Shown here: piece by piece, positions 36,342 to 43,984 of the stretch | How positions within the stretch are numbered: the stretch's first letter is position 1 | Layout: every line of letters starts with the position of its first letter | Assembly: GCF_015644585.1 (NCBI RefSeq) | Contig: NZ_JADOBI010000009.1 | Span: forward strand, 125,498 to 189,497 | Reading direction: 5' to 3' | From: Rahnella laticis | GTDB taxonomy: Bacteria > Pseudomonadota > Gammaproteobacteria > Enterobacterales > Enterobacteriaceae | Length of the DNA stretch: 64,000 nt | Notes under the pieces: generated by a model | What the model was told of the DNA's origin: nothing | Databases searched by the model: none | Seen by the model: the letters and a program-made list of their open reading frames with translations, nothing else | Position numbers and translations under genes: made by a program

Positions 36342-37391
36342 ATGACTTCTTCAGCGGAACGGGCGGGCGCGTCACATTTTCAGCGTGCCCGTATTCTGAC
36401 GCCATCGCGGATTTTTATTCTCAGCCTGCTGCTGTTACTGGGCGGAATCATGTATTCACTGACGATTGGCCGATATCCGATTTCATTTGCTGAGCTGATT
36501 GGTTTTTTCCACGCAGATGCATCAGCACCGCGATATGGGCTGTTGCACAACATCATTTTCGATTCTCGGCTGCCGCGCATTCTGGCTGCAGTGCTGGTCG
36601 GTGCCGGTTTATCCGTTTCCGGCGCGGCTTATCAGGCCGTATTCCGCAATCCTCTGGTGTCGCCCGGTTTACTCGGCGTGCTGAGCGGCTGCGCGTTTGG
36701 TGCGTCGCTCAGCATTGTGGCCGGGCTGAACGGTTTGTGGATCCCCGCGCTGGCCTGCGTGGCCGGTTTACTGGCGGTCATGCTGGGCGTGGCGATTGCC
36801 AGCCTGTTTGCTTCACCGTCCATTCTTATGCTGATTCTGGGCGGCATTATCAGTAATGCGTTGTTCACCGGATTGCTGTCGATCGTCAAATATGTCGCCG
36901 ATCCGCAGGATCAGCTGCCTACCATTGTTTACTGGATGTTGGGCAGTCTGAGTGCGGTAGATAATCACGCGCTATGGGTGACCGCGCCGGTGCTGGTTAT
37001 CGCGATTGCGCTGCTCGCGGGGTTCGGACGGGTGCTGGACGTCATGACGCTCAGCGAAGATGAAGCCTACAGCCTCGGTATTCCGGTTCGTTTTTATCGC
37101 TACGGCATTATCGTGCTGGCGACGCTGATATCTGCCCTGACCGTCAGCATTGCGGGCATGGTCGGCTGGGTCGGTTTGCTGATCCCACATCTGGCACGGC
37201 TGCTGGTGGGCGCGAGTAACGTCTGGCTGTTACCGGTTTCGGTGTGCCTCGGCGGCTGTTTTTTGCTGCTCTGTGACGGGATGGCACGCACGCTGGCACC
37301 GGGGGAAATCCCGCTGGGGATTATTACCGAATTGCTCGGCGCGCTGGCGTTTATTACTTTGCTGAAATACGTCCGCCGGGGCTGGCTATGA
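36342..37391 (+). CDS. FecCD-family siderophore ABC transporter permease
   Basis: A 349-residue inner-membrane permease with about ten transmembrane segments. The conserved LPRILAAVLVGAGLSVSGAAYQAVFRNPLVSPGLLGVLSG block (residues about 75-115) and GMVGWVGLLIPHLARLLVG are hallmarks of BtuC/FecD/FhuB-type permeases. The single permease probably acts as a homodimer with the ATPase encoded next, whose start it overlaps by 4 bases (ATGA). It is the first gene of a four-gene uptake operon. The preceding ribosome site is weak. The substrate is probably a ferric siderophore, inferred from the downstream TonB receptor. Confidence 0.92.
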   Translation: MTSSAERAGASHFQRARILTPSRIFILSLLLLLGGIMYSLTIGRYPISFAELIGFFHADASAPRYGLLHNIIFDSRLPRILAAVLVGAGLSVSGAAYQAVFRNPLVSPGLLGVLSGCAFGASLSIVAGLNGLWIPALACVAGLLAVMLGVAIASLFASPSILMLILGGIISNALFTGLLSIVKYVADPQDQLPTIVYWMLGSLSAVDNHALWVTAPVLVIAIALLAGFGRVLDVMTLSEDEAYSLGIPVRFYRYGIIVLATLISALTVSIAGMVGWVGLLIPHLARLLVGASNVWLLPVSVCLGGCFLLLCDGMARTLAPGEIPLGIITELLGALAFITLLKYVRRGWL

Positions 37392-38149
37392 TTATCTCCG
37401 CCCGCAATCTCTGCTATTCACTGCCTCAGCGCCCGCTGCTCAGCGATATCTCGTTTAATCTTTATGCCGGGGAATGCGTGGCGCTGCTCGGCGCTAACGG
37501 TGCCGGGAAAAGCACGCTGCTGAAACTGCTTTTGCGGCTGTTATCACCGGAAAGCGGCAGTCTCCGGCTGGCGGGAAAACCGCTGGAAACCATGAAACGC
37601 CGTGAAATCGCCCGGCATATCGCTTATGTGCCGCAACATCATCAGCCGCATTTTCCGTTTACCGCCTGGCAGGTCGTGATGCAGGGCAGGTTGCCGGTGA
37701 ACGGCCTGGCTCGCAGCCCTTCGCCACAGGACATTTCCCGCGTTGAAAATGCATTTGAAGAGAGCGGTATTACGCATCTGGCCTCGCGGATTTACACCCA
37801 TCTTTCCGGCGGTGAGCGCCAGCGCGTGCTGATCACCCGCGCATTAGTGCAGGACACACCGGTGATTTTGCTTGATGAACCGGTGAATGGCCTTGATTAC
37901 GGCCATCAGCTGCATCTGCTTTCGCAACTGAAAACACTCGCCTCGCAGGGCTACACGTTGCTGATGATTACACATCAACCCGAACACGCACTGATGGCCG
38001 CCAGCCGGGCATTGGTGCTGCATGAAGGTCGGCTGATAGCCGACGGTGCGCCGCCCGATGTCGTGGACAGCGCGCTGATTTCCCGCATTTATCAGGCACA
38101 GGTACAACAAATCGACCTGAACAGCGGACATCGTTTTTTTATTCCTTAA
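37388..38149 (+). CDS. Siderophore ABC transporter ATP-binding protein
   Basis: A 253-residue FecE/BtuD-type ATPase. Walker A GANGAGKSTLL is near residue 36, signature LSGGERQRVLITRAL near 138, and Walker B VILLDEPVNGLDYGHQ near 158, followed by the switch His in MITHQPEHA. It energises import through the preceding permease. The ATG lies inside the permease stop, so the two are translationally coupled; the TonB receptor follows 14 bases later. All catalytic motifs look intact. Confidence 0.93.
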   Translation: MIISARNLCYSLPQRPLLSDISFNLYAGECVALLGANGAGKSTLLKLLLRLLSPESGSLRLAGKPLETMKRREIARHIAYVPQHHQPHFPFTAWQVVMQGRLPVNGLARSPSPQDISRVENAFEESGITHLASRIYTHLSGGERQRVLITRALVQDTPVILLDEPVNGLDYGHQLHLLSQLKTLASQGYTLLMITHQPEHALMAASRALVLHEGRLIADGAPPDVVDSALISRIYQAQVQQIDLNSGHRFFIP

Positions 38150-38163
38150 GGGATTGATTACAA

Positions 38164-40296
38164 ATGCAAAGAAAAATAAAAGCGCCGTTAGTGGCTGGCG
38201 CCTGTGGTCTTCTGTTGTCTGCAGGTTCTGCGCTGGGCGCAGTAACGTCCGACACGATAACTGTGAATGGCAATGCGAAAAATGCGGGAACGGCGGCGGG
38301 TGACCCTTCGGCCTCAGATTCACAAACCGCGACCGTCGGCGTTCTGGGCAAACGTGATGTGCTGAATACGCCGTACTCCGTGCATTCTGTGCCGGAAAGT
38401 ATCATTACCCGCCAGCAGGTAAAAAGCGTCAAAGACGTTTATAAATATCTGCCGTCCGTACAGGGTGATGGTGCCCGTCCGCAGACGCGCGGGATCCAGG
38501 GCAGTGTGGTGCAAAATTCTATGATCGACGGCCTGAACGTCGTCTCCACCACAGATTATCCGGTCGAGCAGTTCCAGCAGATTGAAGTGCTGAACGGGCT
38601 GGCGGGATCGCTATACGGCCCGGCAAACCCGGCAGGGATGTTTAACTTCGTTTCCAAACGCCCGGGATATACCACTAAAAACAGCATTACGCTGGGAATG
38701 GGCACCGGGATTTCCGGTCTGGGGGCGCTGGATTTAAGCGGTCCGCTTGATGATGGCGAACGTGTCCGCTACCGGCTGAATCTGCTCAACGATCAGGGCG
38801 GCAGCTATACCTCCGGCAGCCGCAAAAAACGTCAGCTTGCCAGTCTGGCGCTGGATTTTCAGTTGACGGATCAAACCGTGCTGGAAACCAATTTCAGCTA
38901 TTACCGTTATGAGGATAAAGGCTTGCCGGGCACGTTTGCGCTGGCAAGTGGTGTGGCCTTCCCGAAAGCCATGAACCCGACGCAGCGTAACCTGGGGCAA
39001 ACGTATGCCGGGAATGACAACCACACCAGCACTTACAGCGCTCATCTTAAACATGATTTTGATGGCAACTGGCAGTCTGATATCGGTTTTCTGCATCAGG
39101 TGGCTGACCGTCAGTCGACGGCGGTGACCAATACGCTGGTCAACAATAAAGGGGATTACAAAACTACGGTATCCAGCGCCACGGCGACCCGTTTTGTGAT
39201 CAACAGTTATATGGCGACGTTGAACGGTTCAGTGAATACCGGCTGGCTACAGCATGATTTATCTTTTGGTATGCGCGGTTTTGTGTGGAAAAACTATAAC
39301 CCGATCAACGGTGGAACGGCGACGCTGGGCAGCGGAAACATTACTAATCTGCAAAGTTTCCCTGAACCGACCTATCCGGACTTCTCTAACCGTTATCACT
39401 CTGCAACCAGCACCCAGCAGGCGTTTTCCGTCGGCGACACGCTGACCTTCTCGCCAAAATGGAGCCTGCTGGTGTCGGGCAGCGAAAGTTTCCTCACCTC
39501 TGCCAACTACGCCAAAACCCGTCAGCGCACCAGCGATTCGAACGACAGCGGTTTCAGCGGTTCAGCCAGCCTGATGTATAAGCCGGTTGAAAATCTGACG
39601 CTCTATACAACCTATGCTGACAGCCTGCAGCAGGGCGACACGGCGCCGGCTGGCTCGACCAACGCCGGGCAAATCACCGCGCCATACCGCAGCAAACAGA
39701 TTGAAGTCGGCAGTAAACTGCGCGTCGGCAAGACCAATCTGTCAGCGGCGCTGTTCCAGATTGATCGCCCGTTTGCGTACACGCTGGAAGACGGCGAATT
39801 CGCCAACGACGGCAATCAGCGTAACCGTGGCCTTGAGCTGATGGCCGACGGCAACGTCAGCCGCGACGTGCATATTTACGGCGGCGTGACGATCCTCGAT
39901 CCGAAACTGCGCGATACGGCGTCCTCTTCCAGCGATAACAAACAGATCGTCGGGTTATCCCGCGTGACTGCAAACCTGCTGACCGTCTGGAGTGTGCCAG
40001 CCGTCGAAGGTCTGGATCTGGATACCAATGTGCATTACGTCGGCAAACGTCCGACAGACAATGCCAACGACAACTGGGTCGGTAGTTACGCCGTCTTTGA
40101 CGCCGGCAGCAGCTACCGCACGCGCCTGTTCAATACCAACACTACGTTCCGGTTTGACCTGACCAACCTGACTAACCGCCATTACTGGACCAACATCGTG
40201 CCGGGCGGCCTGAACGGCTACAGCGGCGCGGGCAATGCGTCCGCCCAGCTGGGCGCACCGCGTATGGCGCAGGTTTCCATGCAGCTCGAGTTCTGA
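38164..40296 (+). CDS. TonB-dependent siderophore receptor
   Basis: A 710-residue outer-membrane receptor. The signal peptide ends near residue 25 (SALGA), and a TonB-box-like DTITVNG follows. The plug domain (about 60-180) contains LPSVQGDGARPQTRGIQG and IEVLNGLAGSLYGPANPAGMFNFVSKRP, typical of hydroxamate/FhuA-like siderophore receptors. The 22-strand barrel ends in the canonical aromatic QVSMQLEF. It would bind and import the ligand using TonB-ExbBD. The exact siderophore is unknown, and no biosynthesis genes lie nearby, so xenosiderophore use is possible. Confidence 0.93.
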   Translation: MQRKIKAPLVAGACGLLLSAGSALGAVTSDTITVNGNAKNAGTAAGDPSASDSQTATVGVLGKRDVLNTPYSVHSVPESIITRQQVKSVKDVYKYLPSVQGDGARPQTRGIQGSVVQNSMIDGLNVVSTTDYPVEQFQQIEVLNGLAGSLYGPANPAGMFNFVSKRPGYTTKNSITLGMGTGISGLGALDLSGPLDDGERVRYRLNLLNDQGGSYTSGSRKKRQLASLALDFQLTDQTVLETNFSYYRYEDKGLPGTFALASGVAFPKAMNPTQRNLGQTYAGNDNHTSTYSAHLKHDFDGNWQSDIGFLHQVADRQSTAVTNTLVNNKGDYKTTVSSATATRFVINSYMATLNGSVNTGWLQHDLSFGMRGFVWKNYNPINGGTATLGSGNITNLQSFPEPTYPDFSNRYHSATSTQQAFSVGDTLTFSPKWSLLVSGSESFLTSANYAKTRQRTSDSNDSGFSGSASLMYKPVENLTLYTTYADSLQQGDTAPAGSTNAGQITAPYRSKQIEVGSKLRVGKTNLSAALFQIDRPFAYTLEDGEFANDGNQRNRGLELMADGNVSRDVHIYGGVTILDPKLRDTASSSSDNKQIVGLSRVTANLLTVWSVPAVEGLDLDTNVHYVGKRPTDNANDNWVGSYAVFDAGSSYRTRLFNTNTTFRFDLTNLTNRHYWTNIVPGGLNGYSGAGNASAQLGAPRMAQVSMQLEF

Positions 40297-40303
40297 GGAT
40301 AAA

Positions 40304-41317
40304 ATGAAATTACCGACACGTTTGATTCTGGCGGGTGCGCTGAGCCTGTTAAGCCTGAGCGGCTACAGCGCCATCCGTGAAGTGACTGATGACGCGGGGC
40401 ATCAGGTTATTCTGCCCGCGAAAACTGACCGGATCGCCGACGCCTGGTACGCACATCATTCTTTGCTGATGACGCTGGGCGCGGGCGGCAAGATTGTGGC
40501 GACGGTCAATCATCCGGAAAGCCAGCCGTGGATGTTCCGCGTTCAGCCTTCGCTGAATCAGGCGTTGTTGGTAAAAGGCACAACATTTAATGCCGAAAGT
40601 TTGCTGGCGGAAAAAGTGGATGTGGTGTTTGTCAGCGCAGGCAACCGGGATGCAGTGGCCTTGCGGCAGGCGGGTTTACCCGTTGTCGAAATGAAATTTA
40701 CCGATTTCGATTCAATGAAACATTCCCTGCGCACAACCGCGCAGGTGTTGGGAACGGCTCAGGCGGCGCAGCGTGCCGGAGATTACATTCATTATCTCGA
40801 CGACAATCTTCAGGCCATCAGCGCAAAAACGGTAAATCTGACCCAACAGCAACGCCCGCGGGTGCTGCACATTCAGTCACTTAATCCGCTGAAAGTGGAT
40901 GGCAGCGATACGCTGATTGACCAGTGGATCCGCGTCGCCGGTGGCCGGAATGCCGCCGAAGGGCTGAAGGGCAACATGCAGCCGGTTTCTGCCGAGCAGC
41001 TGCTGGCGTGGCAACCGGATGTGATCATTCTGGCGGCCAGCGCCGGGGACATCTCAACCTCCGCTTATGCCAGCCAGTTTGCATTGCTGGATGCAGTGAA
41101 AGCGGGGCGTGTGTGGCGAAATCCGGCAGGCGTTTTCCCGTGGGATCGCTACGGCACGGAAACGGCATTACAGATCCAGTGGGTCGCACAAAAACTGCAT
41201 CCGCAGCTTTTCCAGACGCTGGATATTGTGAAAGCGGCGCAGGATTTCTACCGCCGGTTCTTCGATTATCCGCTGACGCCAGAGGAAGCGGAGAAGATTG
41301 TCGCGGGAGAGTTTTAA
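40304..41317 (+). CDS. Periplasmic siderophore-binding protein
   Basis: A 337-residue class III substrate-binding protein with a Sec signal (ending YSA near residue 23). The two-lobe fold signature includes REVTDDAGHQVILPAKTDRIAD and WQPDVIILAAS, and a long backbone helix lies in between. It hands the ligand from the TonB receptor to the permease/ATPase pair. The ATG at 40304, preceded by GAGGAT and 7 bases after the receptor stop, is clearly the start. It is the last gene of the operon; no strong terminator is visible before the 41.4 kb promoter. Confidence 0.9.
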   Translation: MKLPTRLILAGALSLLSLSGYSAIREVTDDAGHQVILPAKTDRIADAWYAHHSLLMTLGAGGKIVATVNHPESQPWMFRVQPSLNQALLVKGTTFNAESLLAEKVDVVFVSAGNRDAVALRQAGLPVVEMKFTDFDSMKHSLRTTAQVLGTAQAAQRAGDYIHYLDDNLQAISAKTVNLTQQQRPRVLHIQSLNPLKVDGSDTLIDQWIRVAGGRNAAEGLKGNMQPVSAEQLLAWQPDVIILAASAGDISTSAYASQFALLDAVKAGRVWRNPAGVFPWDRYGTETALQIQWVAQKLHPQLFQTLDIVKAAQDFYRRFFDYPLTPEEAEKIVAGEF

Positions 41318-41427
41318 AGGCGAAATCAGGCAGGAATATTTATTTTTCCGGATGTCATTTTTTCAAGGTTTTCGCCCCTGATGCGGGGATACACTTCCGG
41401 CGTGCATGAGGACGTATGCATATAGCT

Positions 41428-41456
41428 GTTGACGGATGTCAACGGGTGATTATACT
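41428..41456 (+). promoter_or_regulatory. Sigma-70 promoter overlapped by a perfect palindrome
   Basis: The -35 TTGACG (41429-41434) and -10 TATACT (41451-41456) are separated by 16 bases. The -35 is embedded in GTTGAC-GGAT-GTCAAC (41428-41443), a perfect inverted repeat. A repressor bound here would block polymerase. Because the promoter drives a small two-gene module whose second gene encodes an HTH protein, autorepression is the obvious model (inference). Confidence 0.65.
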
Positions 41457-41473
41457 ACAGCCACAGGAGGCCA

Positions 41474-41704
41474 ATGAAGGCGCATCCTAATAAGCATATT
41501 CACGCAGCCGTTGAATATGCCATTTCTAAAGGCTGGCATTTTGTCGCTGGCGGCAGCAGTTCACACTGTTTCGGACGGGTTCGTTGCGGTATTCCTGCAC
41601 ATCGCGAACATATGATGAGCATCTGGTCTACCCCGCGAAATCCGGAAAACCATGCCATGCAAATTATCAGAAGGGTTGATCATTGTTCTCCTGATAAGAC
41701 ATAA
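41474..41704 (+). CDS. HicA-like small protein, possible toxin
   Basis: A 76-residue basic protein. It has an early helix (HIHAAVEYAISKGWHF) and a GGSSSHCFGRV segment resembling the G-S-x-H catalytic strand of HicA mRNA interferases, followed by the SIWSTPRNPENHA motif and a C-terminal helix. This pattern is recurrent in small bacterial proteins that I have seen described only as hypothetical or HicA-like. It starts 17 bases after the -10 box with CAGGAGG upstream. The next gene encodes a DNA-binding-type protein. A toxin-antitoxin pair is plausible, not proven. Confidence 0.7.
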   Translation: MKAHPNKHIHAAVEYAISKGWHFVAGGSSSHCFGRVRCGIPAHREHMMSIWSTPRNPENHAMQIIRRVDHCSPDKT

Positions 41705-41708
41705 CACT

Positions 41709-41729
41709 AAGGCGGGAAACCGCCTTTTT
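41709..41729 (+). terminator. Terminator/attenuator inside the HicA-like module
   Basis: AAGGCGG and CCGCCTT form a perfect 7-bp stem with a GAAA tetraloop, followed by TTT. It sits between the two genes of the module, so it would reduce expression of the second gene relative to the first, unless the second has its own promoter. Confidence 0.85.
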
Positions 41730-41755
41730 AGCAATTATCCGGACAACGAGGTTTT

Positions 41756-42313
41756 GTGGCACCTTTTAACTTCACGCTGACGCTTTCAGGCGTTACATCT
41801 GATACAGAAAAACTGGAAGATGCGCTCTTTGAGAGCGGCTGCGATGACGCGTTGATTTCTTTCTATGGAACGTCGGTCTATCTGGAATTTGACCGGGAAA
41901 GCACTTCATTCGCGAAAGCGGTGCTGACGGCGATCCGGGATATTGAATCCGCGGGCCTGAATGCACGTGTCGAGTCGGTCGATTCGACGCTGGTTGGGCT
42001 CAGCGATATTGCGGAGCTGACCGGGCTGACCCGCCAGTCGGTGGCATTATTGAAAGACGGATCTCGCGGATCCCGTAATTTCCCTAATCCTGTTCAGCGG
42101 CTCAAAGGAAACTCACCGCTCTGGCGCTGGAAGAGTGTGGTGGACTGGCTGGTTGCAGAGGGAAGATTACCCGCCGGGGATCCTCGGGTGGAAGGTTCCT
42201 GCATCCTGGAAAATATCAATCTGGCGCTACAGTTACGTTCTTCTTCTGAGCCCAAACAGGTTAAGCAATTTGCACACCTGCTTGAGCATCAGAATGAAAT
42301 GGCTGATTTGTAA
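41756..42313 (+). CDS. HTH-containing partner protein, possible antitoxin/regulator
   Basis: A 185-residue acidic protein with two parts. Residues 1-70 resemble a ferredoxin-like alpha/beta fold (FTLTLSGVTSDTEKLEDALFESG). Residues 75-135 contain a MerR/AlpA-like HTH (VGLSDIAELTGLTRQSVALLKDG) followed by FPNPVQRLKGNSPLWRWKSVVDWL, typical of DNA-binding excisionase-like domains. It starts with GTG after ACGAGG. Located directly after the HicA-like gene, it is the likely autoregulator acting on the palindrome at 41428-41443 and may neutralise the small protein. The role is inferred from architecture. Confidence 0.72.
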   Translation: MAPFNFTLTLSGVTSDTEKLEDALFESGCDDALISFYGTSVYLEFDRESTSFAKAVLTAIRDIESAGLNARVESVDSTLVGLSDIAELTGLTRQSVALLKDGSRGSRNFPNPVQRLKGNSPLWRWKSVVDWLVAEGRLPAGDPRVEGSCILENINLALQLRSSSEPKQVKQFAHLLEHQNEMADL

Positions 42314-42320
42314 TACGTCC

Positions 42321-43097
42321 TTATAAAACTTCCGCATTCAGCGCCGCGTTGATTGCTGCCGCGACGCCGGTGGGATTTTCCCACATCATCGAATGGCCTG
42401 CCTGCGGTACCACGGCGGTATGCACGCCATGCTGCGGTAAAATCGCGACATCAGGTTCCGGCAGTGAAAACTCGCCAAACAAAACGGTGGCCGGCATTTC
42501 CAGGTTATAGAGCTGTTCGCGCCACGACGTCGCTTCGCCATTGACCAGCCCGACGGCTTGCCGGTGAATGGCCAGCGGAGACGCCACGCTCATCGATCCT
42601 GCCCAGACAGGATCATTGCTGCGTACGGCGACATTAATCAGATGCGCGTGGCCTTTAGCCAGATAGTCTTCTTCTGAATATTCGGCGACCGCACGACTGA
42701 ATATTCCGCCGCCTGCATCGAGATTCGGCTCGGCAACAATCAGGCGCTGAATCAGGTCAGGTCGCTGCGCCGCCACCATGATGGCAATACTGCCGCCCAT
42801 GCTGTGGCCGATTAAATTCACCTGCGGCACCCCGAGGCTTTCCAGTAATGCGATGATGCACAGCGTGTGATCCTGCAGGCTGTAGCTGAAATCCTGTGGT
42901 TTATCACTGAAACCGGAACCGGCTAAATCCAGCAGGAACGAACGGCGCGGGCGCAGTGATGCATCGGTCGCGACGCGTGGGAAATCGCAGGATGCCGCGC
43001 ATCCCAGGCCGTGGATAAAGACCAGCGGAACGCCCAGACCTGACAACTCATGGAAACGTAAGATCATTTCCGTTCCGGGTACTTTGAAAGATTTCAT
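42321..43097 (-). CDS. Alpha/beta hydrolase
   Basis: A 258-residue cytosolic alpha/beta-hydrolase fold protein. The oxyanion region is FIHGLGCAAS near residue 28. The nucleophile elbow GHSMGG is near residue 96, the acid Asp/Glu is likely in the region LFGEFSLPEPD near 212, and the catalytic His is in QAGHSMMWENP near 235. It could be an esterase, lipase or C-C hydrolase; the substrate is unknown. It is convergent with the HTH gene (7-base gap). The following interval 43098-43440 shows no gene that I can support. Confidence 0.88.
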   Translation of the reverse strand: MKSFKVPGTEMILRFHELSGLGVPLVFIHGLGCAASCDFPRVATDASLRPRRSFLLDLAGSGFSDKPQDFSYSLQDHTLCIIALLESLGVPQVNLIGHSMGGSIAIMVAAQRPDLIQRLIVAEPNLDAGGGIFSRAVAEYSEEDYLAKGHAHLINVAVRSNDPVWAGSMSVASPLAIHRQAVGLVNGEATSWREQLYNLEMPATVLFGEFSLPEPDVAILPQHGVHTAVVPQAGHSMMWENPTGVAAAINAALNAEVL

Positions 43098-43387
43098 CTC
43101 AATCCTTTGTTAACTGCTCAAGTGCAATCTGCGGATTATAGGCAGGATTTTTCTGGGCAGCAGTACAAAAAACAAGTAAACGAACAAAGCCATCAGTTTT
43201 GCTGCGAAGTGCTCACGCATTCATTTATCAGATTTCTGTTTCAGTTAAATTTTGGAATATTCCCACCCCCTTCCGGCAGGGTTGCAGTAGCGATAACCGT
43301 CAGCAGAACATCTGTGTGAAGCTTCAGCTTTGTCTAAATAATCGCCGATCAAACCGCGTACAGTCCCGAATTTGCCTTAAAGTATTT

Positions 43388-43420
43388 AGCCCGTGAAAAT
43401 ATCTTTTGCGGGCTCTTTTC
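43388..43420 (+). terminator. Weak terminator-like hairpin
   Basis: AGCCCG (43388-43393) pairs with CGGGCT (43409-43414) around a 15-base loop, with CTTTT following. It ends no identified rightward gene, so its role is unclear. Confidence 0.4.
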
Positions 43421-43474
43421 ATCGGGCAGCCAAGTGATAGCATGGAACTCTTGCTCACTTTATGGATTTATCTG

Positions 43475-43840
43475 ATGGTCAGGTTAGGCGGTTGTGTGGC
43501 GGTTGTCTTGGCGCTGGCGTCGTTTTCAGCATCGGCTGTTACGCAGTATCAATGTGTTTTAACGCATCATACGCAGTCCGATGATGGCAATGATGTTTCT
43601 GAAGTGGTGAATAAAGATGCGCGTGTTTATGACGCCGGGAATACGTTCAGCTTTTCTCCGGACGGCAGCAAAATGGTGACCAGCCCGGAACTGACGGACA
43701 TTATCGGTAAAGACAATCAGCCGATGAAAGCCGGTGCGCAGGATAACCTGATGTATATCCACGTAAAAGACAGCTTTGTGGTTGCGACGCAAACCGAAGG
43801 TTATGTGTATGGCGACTGCAAGGTGAATACAGCGAAATAA
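43475..43840 (+). CDS. Hypothetical periplasmic protein
   Basis: A 121-residue protein with a Sec-type signal (VRLGGCVAVVLALASFSASA) and a mature domain of about 100 residues. The mature part has two Cys (YQCVLTH near its start, GDCKV at its end) that may form a disulfide. The start is uncertain: the ATG at 43475 gives a normal signal peptide, while an ATG at 43442 would give an unusually long one. Neither has a strong ribosome site. The family is not recognised. Confidence 0.65.
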   Translation: MVRLGGCVAVVLALASFSASAVTQYQCVLTHHTQSDDGNDVSEVVNKDARVYDAGNTFSFSPDGSKMVTSPELTDIIGKDNQPMKAGAQDNLMYIHVKDSFVVATQTEGYVYGDCKVNTAK

Positions 43841-43984
43841 ATAGAAACACTCCTGCCACTTCATTAGCACACTTCTTATAGTCGCCCGTTTCCCGACGGG
43901 CTATCCTTGCGCACTTTTCCAGCCCCGAATTTTTCTTTTTTTCTCCCGCTTCAAGAAGCAGACAATAAAGGTATTTGCCCGCTT

